Positions 53,069-62,250 of a DNA stretch of 64,000 nt are shown here, one piece after another (position 1 is the first letter of the stretch; the number at the start of each line of letters is the position of its first letter). The notes under the pieces are model-generated. The model was not told where the DNA came from, made no database searches, and saw only the letters and a program-made list of their open reading frames with translations. The position numbers and the translations under genes were made by a program. Location: contig CM044313.1 of assembly GCA_024291935.2 (NCBI GenBank), forward strand, positions 81,033,001-81,097,000, read 5' to 3'. This DNA is from Okapia johnstoni. Taxonomy: Eukaryota > Chordata > Mammalia > Artiodactyla > Giraffidae.

Positions 53069-53362
53069 GAGATGGAGAGCTCCAGGGGTTATCCTCAAGA
53101 AAAAACAGGAGTCCATAGAACAGTGCCTTATACATTGGGGATTTAAAAATAATGGATTGTTATAACAGGGAAGGCAGCACAGTAAGAAAAGAAAAATAAG
53201 TAGAAATTCCAAAGAAAACAAATGGCTGTACCTACAGGAAATACTAGTGCCCTGTGTGGCTTGGAGACCAACCTCAGAGAGTAGCTACTGGTCAGCAAGT
53301 TGTATCAGTGTCTGCCGGCTGAGTTTCAGGTCTGTCTTTACCTTGTTTTAGAAATGCAACTG
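53069..53362. other. single-copy DNA, nothing recognised
   Basis: No family seen. Confidence 0.4.
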
Positions 53363-53371
53363 CAGTTATCT

Positions 53372-53580
53372 GTGTGGCTTCCCTGGAGGCTCAGTGGCAA
53401 AGAACCACCTGCAGTGCAGGAGTCACGGGTTTAATTCCTGGGTCGGGAAGATCCCCTGGAGAAGGAAATGGCAACCCATTCCAGTATTCTTGTCTGGAAA
53501 ATCCCATGGACAGAGGAGCCTGATGGGCCATGTAGTCCATGGGTCACAAAAGAGTCAGACACGACTTGGCGACTAAATAA
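53372..53580 (+). mobile_element. Bov-tA SINE with probable 9-bp TSD
   Basis: GTGGCTTCCCTGGAGGCTCAG head, GTTTAATTCCTGGGTC in the B-box region, body to CACGACTTGGCGAC. CAGTTATCT at 53363-53371 and CAGTCATCT at 53581-53589 (one mismatch). Confidence 0.94.
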
Positions 53581-53589
53581 CAGTCATCT

Positions 53590-54307
53590 CTATTGGTTTG
53601 ACAGAAGTCATGATATTGACGAAATGGCAGGGGCGCTGTGTAAGGAAGCCAGCCCTCATCTATTATAGCAGGCACAATACTTGAGATAATGCCTAAAACT
53701 GATTTTTTAAAATAACAGCATGTTATTGAGAAAACATAGAGATAATTTACAGAAGAATAAGGTTTAAAAAGTCAAGAATCATTACCTTTGGGGATTGGGA
53801 GAGGTGGAACAAAATGTTATCGTTTTTCATAACAGGCTTTAAAAATATTCCACTTTTTAAACTTGTGTGCTTGAGGTACATGACTATTATTTTTTTAATT
53901 TATTGTAAAACAACCACAATGCATTGTATTAAACTCAACCAGTTCTAGATTACAAACTAAGATATAAAGAAACGATGAATATAACTCTAAAGATTTTGGG
54001 GGGAACAATATGGGAAATTTGAACATGGAATGAAATAAGGATTATGTATAATGATTGCTAGTTCTTAGGTGAGGTAATGGACCTGTGGTTATATAGGAAG
54101 AGTACTTGCTTCTTAGGACAGGGTTGCTCATGTATTTACAGCTGAATTGCCATCCGGTCTGAAAGTTACTTTTCAAATAGTACAGTCTATATTTTTCAAA
54201 AGTGGCAGAATATTAGTATTTTTTAATCCAAGTGCAACTGTATGGATGTTTATTTTACTGTTCTTTGAGGTTTTTGTACTTTTGAAATTCTTCTAAGTAA
54301 AACGTTG
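53590..54307. other. AT-rich single-copy DNA
   Basis: 53780-53900 vaguely resembles an old L1 or L2 tail (TTTGGGGATTGGGAGAGGTGG), not assignable. Confidence 0.35.
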
Positions 54308-54352
54308 AAGGGCTTCCTGAGAGCTCAGTTGGTAAAGAATCTGCCTGCAATG
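54308..54352 (+). mobile_element. Bov-tA SINE head only, followed by an A-rich stretch
   Basis: GAAGGGCTTCCTGAGAGCTCAG through AATCTGCCTGCAATGCA, then CAGGG and an A8 run (54361-54368). The B-box half of the head and the whole body are missing. Confidence 0.85.
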
Positions 54353-54368
54353 CATCAGGGAAAAAAAA

Positions 54369-55110
54369 CACCAAAAACAACTCACTGTACCCTTAGACCA
54401 ACTTTTCCCCTGCAGTAACATTGAGGCATTGCCTGCACATTTTGCAGAGAAATTGGAACTGTTTTTACAGAGGGCTAGTTTTGGTGTGGTCTGTTCATAT
54501 CCCAAACAGCACTGCCATGAACTGTTTACTGGCCATCTGCAACTCAATGCTGAAATAAGGGTCCGAATGTCCGGGAAATAGAACTCTAAGGAAGGAGATG
54601 TCTAGTCAACTCAGCGCTGTGTTTAAGAAAAAAAAAATCATTGAACTTCAGGGAGTACTGAGACATTCTGTCCTCAGTGTTGTTACTGTGTTCCCCCAAT
54701 TCTGAAGCCTACTTCCTGGCCCTTCATCTAACTCCCTGGAGAAAATAGATGATTTCTTTAAGCACTAGTAAAAGGAGTAAGTCCTTATTAGACCACATTT
54801 TTGCCTCACCAGTTTCTCCCCTGAAAAATTTGATTATTGTGAAGGGAGGAAATATATATGCTTTTCCCAGTATTTCATTTCTCCAAAGTTGATCGCACTG
54901 ACGTGCTGGGATCTCAATGTCCAATTCTGGTGTGATTTTTAGAGAGACAGTGACAAGCTGTAGTACTATTTCAAGGAGCTTACCCAGGTTGCTGAAGGAT
55001 TAGCACAATAAGAAATGGAAAATGGTTGAAGGAAGTGCAAATATGTAGGCTGAAAAGGGAAGTCTTAGTGGCCCATGATAAATATTATCCAATATACTTC
55101 AGTAGATATT
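54369..55110. other. single-copy DNA, nothing recognised
   Basis: No family seen; an A9 run near 54629. Confidence 0.4.
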
Positions 55111-55116
55111 ATGTAT

Positions 55117-55659
55117 TTTGTTGTTGTTGTTCGGTTGCTAAGTCGTGTCCAACTCTTTGAGACCTCATGGACTGCAGCACGCCAGTCTTCCCTGTCCTTC
55201 ACCATCTCCCGGAGTTTGCTCAAACTCATGTGCATTAAGTCAGTGATGCCATCCAATCATCTCATCCTCTGTCACCCCCTTCTCCTCTGGCCCTCAATCT
55301 TTCCCAGCATCAGAGTCTTTTTGAATGAGTCAGCTCTTAGCCTCAGGTGGCTAAAGTATTGGAACTTTAGCATCAGTCCTTCCAGTGAATGTACAGGGTT
55401 GACTTCCTTTAGGATTGACTAGTTTGATCTCCTTGCAGTCAAGGGACTCTCAAGAGTCCCTTGTTTCGCACCATAGTTCAAAAGCATCAGTTCTTTGGTG
55501 CTCAGCCTCCTTTATGGTTCAACTCTCATATCTGTACATGACTACTGGAAAAACCATAGCTTTGACAATGCAGACCTTTGTTGCCAATAGTGATGTCTCT
55601 GCCTTTTAATATGCTATCTAGGTTTGTCATAGCTTTTCTTCCAAGGAGCAAGCATCTTC
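55117..55659 (-). mobile_element. BovB LINE, ORF2 C-terminal part and 3' end, antisense
   Basis: TTGTTGTTGTTCGGTTGCTAAG start, CCGGAGTTTGCTCAAACTC (55210), CTTGCAGTCAAGGGACTCTC (55433), AAAACCATAGCTTTGAC (55550), to CTTCCAAGGAGCAAGC. TATGTAT flanks it at 55110-55116 and 55660-55666, perhaps a short duplication. The 115-codon plus-strand frame is a BovB shadow. Confidence 0.95.
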
Positions 55660-55934
55660 TATGTATAAAAGATATTAGACATATTCTGGTATAGCTCCAC
55701 AAGGCAGAACTAAGATGATGAATGGAAGTTATGGCCCACACACCATAAAGGAAAGAGATCTTTAATAATTAGTTTAGCAGTAGTGGATGCCTTGAGAAAT
55801 ATCTTTCCTCATTAGAAGAACATTTATGGTGTGGATGAGTGGAGGTGAGGATGCAATTCCAGTATCTACTGAAAAATTGACCCTTGAAGTATCTTAGGAT
55901 AAGATTCTCTGATTTTACAAGAAGCTGCTAATTT
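55660..55934. other. single-copy DNA, nothing recognised
   Basis: No family seen. Confidence 0.4.
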
Positions 55935-56155
55935 TGAATTAAGGCTACATGCCAGCCATTGTAATAGGTGCTTCCTCACAACAATTCATTTATTCTTAAC
56001 AGCTTTAGCAATTGGGCGTTCTCCATTTCTTATAAGAATGACCTGAGACTCATTGGTCAGCCACTTTGACTAAGGTCACACAGGAAGAAAGCATAGAACC
56101 AGAATTAGAACTCAGATCCAGATTTAGCAATAAAGTCCAAGTTCTCCCCACCATT
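55935..56155 (+). mobile_element. MIR SINE, sense
   Basis: CATGCCAGCCATTGTAATAGGTGC (55949), AACAATTCATTTATTCTTAACAGC, CCACTTTGACTAAGGTCACACAGGAAG (56061-56087), AACTCAGATCCAG, in MIR order. Confidence 0.78.
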
Positions 56156-56471
56156 TCAGTTTTTGGATCTGCAAGTTGTAATCCATAACATGAATGTGAA
56201 ATCAGCTTAGTGTTTTAGAACCAGGATTTAAATTGATTAAAACAAAATGAAATGTATCAGAATGCCACCTACATAGGAAAACAGGGAAGCATTGCTTCCT
56301 GAAATGGTTGGTTATATACTGGGGTCACGATGTGAAGGGTCTTTTTAGCTGCAAGTCAAGATGAACATCTTAACCTCATAGACCCTTAACCTTCTTGACT
56401 TCCCTTTCCTAGACTCCTTCAGTGGAGTTCACTTTGGTAACCTATTCCCATGACCAGTCTCCCATGTATAT
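56156..56471. other. single-copy DNA, nothing recognised
   Basis: No family seen. Confidence 0.4.
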
Positions 56472-56915
56472 GTATGAGTTTCCTGAGTCTGCTCTAACAT
56501 ATCACTACAAATGCAGTGGCTTAAAACAACAAGTTCTGGAGGTCATGGCTAATGAGTGTCCTTGGGGTCACAGTCCTTCTGTATGCTTCAGGGGAAATCT
56601 GTTTTCTCACCTTTTTCAGTTTCTAGAGGCCACCTCTGTTCCTTGGTTTGCAGCCCCTTCCTCACCTCATTACAACCTCTTGCTTCTGTCATCACCTCCC
56701 TCACTACTCTAAATGCTTAAACTTTAATACTCCTCTTTCTGATCACGACCTCTTCTGCATTTGCCCCATTTGTCATTTCCTTTGACTTGCTTTTCAGTGG
56801 CTCACAATCTCAGCTGAGGCTTCAACTGGGCTCCATCAAAGGCTGGTGGCTTCTCCCATTCTTCAGAGCAGTTTTACAAATGCCTTTCCTGCTTGCCTCA
56901 AGTAGATGATTTTAC
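56472..56915 (-). mobile_element. MLT1-type MaLR LTR, antisense
   Basis: ATGAGTTTCCTGAGTCTGCTC start, CAGTGGCTTAAAACAAC (56514), AGTTCTGGAGGTCATGG (56532), TTTCTAGAGGCCACC (56620). The right half is diverged. A 96-codon plus-strand frame here is a shadow. Confidence 0.6.
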
Positions 56916-58954
56916 CCTCTACCTAAAGAGGAAAAGAGGTTCCTCGTATGTATCATTTATTGACTCTCTTTTCTTCTTGTACCATCTGTGATGGAGAATA
57001 CAGCATTTCTAGTCACAAAAAGTATTAGAGAACAGTGTTTTATTGAAGGTTTCACAGGTAAAAGAGACACAGGAGTTTACCTTGTACATTTCTTATGATG
57101 CTAGCAAAAATCCCCATTTTCCTTTTGCATGTCTTTCTCATTGACCACTGGCTGATACATCTTCTCCTGTGGGCCTTTTTGTTTCCTTTCCAGCCTCTGT
57201 TTCTCCAGGTGCCACTTTGTCTACATCTGGATTATTTCTGCAACTCCCAGCTTGTCCCTTCTGTCTTAAACAGAGTTGTTTAAGACTTCCTCAGTTGCTA
57301 TTTCCCTTCCTCCTACCACTTAAATGTTGTCTTCAAGGATGTGAAAGTCTATTCTACTTTCATAGTAGAAGTTTATTCTTTTTTTCTAAAAGAAAAAAAA
57401 AGATTTTTTTCTTTTGCCCTTGGTTGAAAAGTACCAAAGTTACCCAGACCCATTCTCCTTACAGGGTAGTGGGAGATTACAAATAACTAAAGTAAGTTTG
57501 TCCCACTATAATTATGACTTTGGTGTGGCATATAAAGTGGAGACAATGAGTGTGGACTTATCCTTTCATGAAGAGCCTGTGGAAAGGCAAATCTTGCTTT
57601 AATTGATTCTGTTTTAGAATATAATGAGGATATAAATATTTCCTAATGCTCACATTCACGTCTTTAGCATCTCACACTAGACCTGCTCTTTATTTTTTTT
57701 TCCCTTTCTCTGCTGTGGCACTTAGTGAAGTTAACATGCTATGAAATTCTCTCATGGTTTGCCAGCTCCCATCACCAAGCCACCAGAGAAGGCATTCCCC
57801 TTTGGCCCTGAGCCATTGGTAAACATCCCTGGAATGCTCTGTTTCCGTTCAGAATCACTTTGGTGGCCATAGCAACAGTCTTGACAGGCTGCTGTGCTCT
57901 TTCCATGGATGGGAGCTCTTCCTGATTGGGGATTATTGCCCATCAGGGATTGTCACAATGACAGAAGCAGGACCAGGGCCGTGTTCTCCACAGCCTAGGG
58001 AGGGCTTTGCATCCTTAGGGTAGTTTCTGACTGGAGAATGACGGCCTGCTGGGGCATCATGAAAAAAGTAGTGCCGTGAGTCTACCCTAATGGTTTTCTG
58101 CTCCCTGTGGGAGACAATGCTTTCCCTTGTTCTCCCTAATAACATGTTTCCTGGGCTCCCAAGGTGTTAGCTGGTTTGTTTTTGGTTTTTTTAAACCCTC
58201 TTCCTTTTGGTTGGACTCCTTATTTTCTAGAGTTGACAAACATGGATTACTGCTTGGAGAGACAAAATAAAAGCAAAGACATAGAGAAATTTTGAGAAAC
58301 AAAAATTGTTCTGATAGAAGATTTTTGGGAGAAAGAGAGGAAGTCAGAAATGACCTTAGGTGTCTGATGGGGCTAGAAAGACCATTTTGTGAAACTGTCA
58401 ATTAGCAGGCTCCCAGCCTGTCCCTGAATACAGTGTGACAGAGAACTTCTGATGAGTTTTTGATTGCTACAGGCTCTTAGATGATCTTTCTGATTCTGAT
58501 GGCTTATCTGGGAACACATGGTTTGAGATGTGATAAAAATTCCCTTTTTAATTTTTGAGACTAGTAGGTTTGGTAGGGTTCATCAGGATTTGTGTCAGGC
58601 CAGCTTATTTCAGACTGCATATTTTCTTCTGTGAAATGATTTCACATTTATTTCACGTTTCAAATCCAAAACATTTATTCACCTATTTCCTAGAATGATT
58701 TAAACTTTTTTTTTTGCATCTTTAAAGTGTCCTGATCTGCCAAAATGTTATGGGCCTTCCCTGCAAACCTCAGATTCAGGGAATATTCTTCATAAACTGC
58801 AATCAATAATCATTATTGCTGAAACTTCTTTCGATTGAGATGAACTAAGTGTTTGATTAGAGTCATTACGAGTATTTTATCATATTCATAGTACTATGCC
58901 TGTTTGTTGGTGGGAGAAGTTAAAAAGCAATCAAGCACCACCTAAGGGGAAAGT
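56916..58954. other. long block without nameable repeats
   Basis: About 2 kb. 57100-57420 is pyrimidine-rich with an A9 run (57392-57400); 57740-58180 has balanced composition; 58540-58760 is AT-rich. No frame with recognisable domain. A 105-codon frame at 57169-57486 is explained by composition. Confidence 0.4.
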
Positions 58955-59125
58955 GTAGTGTTTTTCCAAGTATAGTACACAGATTATCTGTCAACAACCC
59001 CAAGGTGCTTGCTAAAATGTAGATTCCTGGGTATCACGTTAAACCGACTAACTAGAATGTCTGGACAAGGCTTCCCAGTGTATGTGTTTTTAATAAGCTT
59101 TCTGTGTGGTTCTTTTGCACACTAG
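58955..59125 (-). mobile_element. MER5-type hAT DNA transposon fragment
   Basis: CAAGTATAGTACACAG, AAGGTGCTTGCTAAAATGTAGATTCCTGGG (59004-59033), TGTTTTTAATAAGC and TGCACACTAGAATT follow a reversed MER5-type order. Confidence 0.6.
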
Positions 59126-59439
59126 AATTAGAAATAAGTGGATCATCTGATGCCTCATTCTCTTTGGTGGTTACGTTTTAAATTTCTAAAAATCTACTTT
59201 GTTGGGCTGAGTGGTTGTCCTACCTATCTATCTATCTTTCAGAAGAAAAATAGTGAATCTGTGGAGAGAGCTCTTGGGAACTATAATTAAATAAATGCAC
59301 TCAGTTCCAAGTACTGTCAAGTAAGAAATGAAGAAAATTAGTTACTAGGCAACTTTTCTGCCCTTATGTAAGCAGAAGGTTTTCTTCTGAAACTCAAAAC
59401 TGAGACAACCATGAAACAATCATGTTAACCATGCCTGCC
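59126..59439. other. single-copy DNA with a short (CTAT)n run
   Basis: CCTATCTATCTATCTTTC near 59223-59240 is a four-unit tetranucleotide repeat. Nothing else recognised. Confidence 0.45.
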
Positions 59440-59565
59440 AGATAACAGACTCAATATACATGAATTTGAGCAAATTCTGGGAGACAGTGAAAGACAGGGA
59501 AACCTGCATGCTGCTGTCCATGGGGTCGCAAAGAGTTGGATATGACTTACCAATGGAACAACAAG
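59440..59565 (+). mobile_element. BovB LINE 3' end fragment
   Basis: GACTCAATATACATGAATTTGAGC, TGCTGCTGTCCATGGGGTCGC, AATGGAACAACAAG tail. Confidence 0.9.
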
Positions 59566-59684
59566 ATAAGGAAATGATTGATTGAATCACAGGTAAGAGT
59601 CCAAGCACATCACTTTGAAGGAATCCATGAAGACAGCAAGGCCTTATAAGAATAACCTTATTCTGTTCCTATCAAAATTTCTCA

Positions 59685-59830
59685 GCAAAGAATATGTTGT
59701 CATCCCCATTTTAGAGATGAGGAGACCGAGGCTCAGAGAGACTAAATTACTTGTGTAAAGCTACCTTGCTTAATTGTGCTGGAGTTGAGTGTTGAACTCA
59801 GCTCTGTCCCCAGACTTTTCTGCTAGTGGA
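59685..59830 (+). mobile_element. MIR SINE, sense
   Basis: CATCCCCATTTTAGAGATGAGGAGACCGAGGCTCAGAG (59702-59739), AATTACTTGTGTAAAGC, TTGAACTCAGCTCTGTC, in MIR core order. Confidence 0.85.
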
Positions 59831-60207
59831 ACACAAATTCTGCTGTAGATTATTCTGTTTCCAGTAGGAGAATGGGGAAGGTCGGATCTGGCACCCACTG
59901 TTGACCTAGAGACTTTATTAGGTATATACTATGTGTTGACACTCAAACTAAGTTTATTGAAGATTTCAGCCTTAGTTCATTTGAAGAAATCCAAGTTTGG
60001 GAATTGGGCTTGATTATTCCTAAGACATGCCCTGAAAACCAGCCTCCCAGGCTGAGAGGTGTGTGAAGTTTAAGAAGTCTTCCACAATCGCTTCCAGCCC
60101 TAAGACTATCAAACAGCAAGAAAGAGAAATCTATCAGTTCTGTCTCCTCTCAAATTTTTCCAGGCAGCTCAATTTACATCCAGGCACCACTGATTCTCCC
60201 CTAATTA
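59831..60207. other. single-copy DNA, possible continuation of the LTR to the right
   Basis: No clear family; the interval 60040-60207 may be the diverged outer part of the LTR-like repeat that follows. Confidence 0.35.
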
Positions 60208-60560
60208 ATGTAATTATTATGAAGAACTGGCTCACACAATTATGGAGGCCGAGAAATTGCACAATCTGTCATCTACAAGCTGGAGAACCAGGACAGCCAT
60301 GGTGTAATTTGGTCCACAGCTGAAGGCCTGACAACCAGGACAGCTGATGGTGTCAACTCCAGTCTGAGGGCCAGAGACGATCTGACCCTGAAGAAATTGA
60401 ATGATACCCACCCACAATGGGGACAGCAGTCTACTGAGTCCACTGATTTACATGCTAATGACATCTGGAAACACCCTCACAGACAGACCCAAGAAATAAT
60501 GTGTAACCTGGGCACCTCGTAGTGTGTTACAGTGACACATAAACCATCACATAAGGCATC
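60208..60560 (-). mobile_element. ERVL-like solitary LTR, antisense (family uncertain)
   Basis: CTGGCTCACACAATTATGGAGGCCGAGAAATTGC (60228-60261), AAGCTGGAGAACCAGGACAGCC, CACCCACAATGGGGACAGC (60410), GAAACACCCTCACAGACAG (60468), GTGACACATAAACCATCACAT end. The order fits a mammalian ERVL-class LTR I cannot name with certainty. No coding region is attached. Confidence 0.6.
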
Positions 60561-60587
60561 TGGGGTGAATTTTCCTTAGACTATCAT

Positions 60588-60800
60588 AATAACTAATAAC
60601 TCACATTTATTAGGTACATGCTGTGTGCTGACACTCGTCCAAGCACTTTATACTAACTCATTTAATACACATGACACCTTTTAATAAGCTAATTAGCAAG
60701 TTACTACCACTATTTATATTTTTCACATGAGAAAACTGAAGCCAAGAGAACTTAAGTTACTTGCAGCTAAGAGATGAAACAAAAGGCTGAACATGAGAAT
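60588..60800 (+). mobile_element. MIR SINE, sense
   Basis: AACTCACATTTATTAGGTACATGCTGTGTGC (60599-60629), CCAAGCACTTTATACTAACTCATTTAA, CATGAGAAAACTGAAGCCAAGAG; near complete. Confidence 0.88.
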
Positions 60801-60861
60801 AATTGCTTCCAGTCACTCCTCTGTATTCATGTTCACTGTGGATGATGCTATGATAAAGTGT

Positions 60862-61018
60862 ACTGTACATTTACATTTATGACTACCTGCCATATGTATG
60901 TCAAGCCTTCTGCTAGGCATTTTATGTAAAATGTCTGTGATAGTTACAACCGTGCTAATTAAGATAGATTTTGCCCCATTTTACAGATGAGAAAACTGAG
61001 GCTCTGTGTATTAACTGA
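60862..61018 (+). mobile_element. MIR SINE, sense, left part
   Basis: CTACCTGCCATATGTATG, TTCTGCTAGGCATTTTATG, TTTTGCCCCATTTTACAGATGAGAAAACTGAGGC (60969-61002). Interrupted by a Bov-tA; a right part resumes at 61267. Confidence 0.85.
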
Positions 61019-61027
61019 TTTGACCAT

Positions 61028-61257
61028 GCGTGCTGTGCATGCTAAGTCGCTTCTGTCATGTCTGACTCTGTATGACCCTATGGACTGTAGCCTGCCAGGC
61101 TTCTCTGTCCATGGGATTCTCCAGGCAAGAATACTGGAGTGGGTTGCCATGCTCTTCTCCAGGGGATCTTCCTGATCCAGGGATCAAACCTACATCTCTT
61201 ATGTCTCCTGCATTGGCAGGTAGGTTCTTTACCACTAGTGCCATGTGAGAAGCCCAG
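61028..61257 (-). mobile_element. Bov-tA SINE, antisense, with 9-bp TSD inside MIR
   Basis: GCTAAGTCGCTTCTGTCATG start, head complement TTTACCACTAGTGCCATGTGAG (61228-61249), of the GGCACTAGTGG subtype. Duplication TTTGACCAT at 61019-61027 and 61258-61266. The MIR terminus continues to the right. Confidence 0.97.
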
Positions 61258-61266
61258 TTTGACCAT

Positions 61267-61300
61267 AGCTCGTGCTTTCAATTAAGCCCTGTCATAACTT
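61267..61300 (+). mobile_element. MIR SINE, right part
   Basis: AGCTCGTGCTTTCAATTAAGCCC resembles the last part of MIR (an AGCCCGTGCTCTTAACCAC-like block). Confidence 0.55.
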
Positions 61301-61930
61301 TTTGATCGTATATATTTTTTGAACCCATCTCATCAATTTTTCAGTGAAGGGAATTTTTTTCTACTACTTAGCCTCTGAACTGACAGCCAGTGATTGGTAT
61401 ATGATCTTGTGTATATTAGGGTTTGGACAGGTTCCTCTTACGAGCATCGGAGAGGTATGAGGACATGTAGGTTGATATTCTAGGGCTCTCATGGGAACAG
61501 CTCCTTCTAGAAGTAGAGCTGGGCTTTTGAAGCTGTCTGATCACAACCCCAGTCCCAGGCTTTTCCTGGTACCTTCATATCCCTTCTGATCTGGCCTCAG
61601 GATGATGGCAGCTCCTTCTCACAGCCCTTGTCCTGCCAAATTGTTCCTGATGATTCATTTTAATCTTGATAAGTGTTTCCTTTTTTATACCTGGTCGCCT
61701 CTTTCAATTCTCTGAAACTTGTATGCATTACACTGGTGTTTCTAAGCCGGCTCCTGATTGACTTGATTACAGAAAACAAACTGTGATCAGTGAAATGTCA
61801 CATATTTGCAGCTTGTTTTTAAAACAAGTGTTCAGATTTGCCCTTGATTCCAGCACCTGTCACTGTGTGATGTAAACGTGTATGGATCCCTTTCCTTCAC
61901 TAGTCAGCCACGCTCTAGATATATGCTATT
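61301..61930. other. single-copy DNA, nothing recognised
   Basis: 61560-61740 has faint L2-like words (CTTCTGATCTGGCCTC), too weak to call. Confidence 0.35.
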
Positions 61931-62009
61931 CAGAATCCCATGGACAGAGGAGCCTGGCAGGCTACAGTCCATACTGTCACAGAGTCGGCCGTGACTGAGC
62001 AACTAACAC
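61931..62009 (+). mobile_element. Bov-A SINE 3' fragment
   Basis: CAGAATCCCATGGACAGAGGAGCCTGG through CACAGAGTCGGCCGTGACTGAGCAAC; its tail grew into the (CA)n tract. Confidence 0.93.
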
Positions 62010-62047
62010 ACACACATACACACACACACACACACGCACGCACGCAC
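62006..62047. repeat. (CA)n / (GCAC)n microsatellite
   Basis: ACACACACACATACACACAC followed by GCACGCACGCAC; a microsatellite seeded by a SINE tail. Confidence 0.92.
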
Positions 62048-62074
62048 ATATGGTAGCTATTAATCACCTAGGGC

Positions 62075-62250
62075 TGTTTAAAGATAATAATTAGAGTTTA
62101 ATGAAGTTAAGAATTCAGTTCCACTGTTGCATTAGCCATGGATCAAGTGCTCAGCAGACACATGAGGCTAGTGGCTATTGAATTGGATAGTGCAGATGTA
62201 GAACATCTCTGTCATTGCACAAAGTTCTATTTGACAGCATTGTTCTAGGA
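62075..62250 (+). mobile_element. MER-type hAT DNA transposon fragment
   Basis: ATTCAGTTCCACTGTTGC, GATCAAGTGCTCAGCAG, ACATGAGGCTAGTGGCTATTG (62161-62181), AGAACATCTCTGTCATTGCAC and GTTCTATTTGACAGCATTG match the right half of a non-autonomous hAT-Charlie family; the left half is decayed. Confidence 0.75.

Noticed and set aside
60208..60560. endogenous retrovirus with coding capacity
   Set aside because: Only a solitary LTR-like segment is seen; no gag, pol or env homology lies next to it or next to the MLT1 LTRs.
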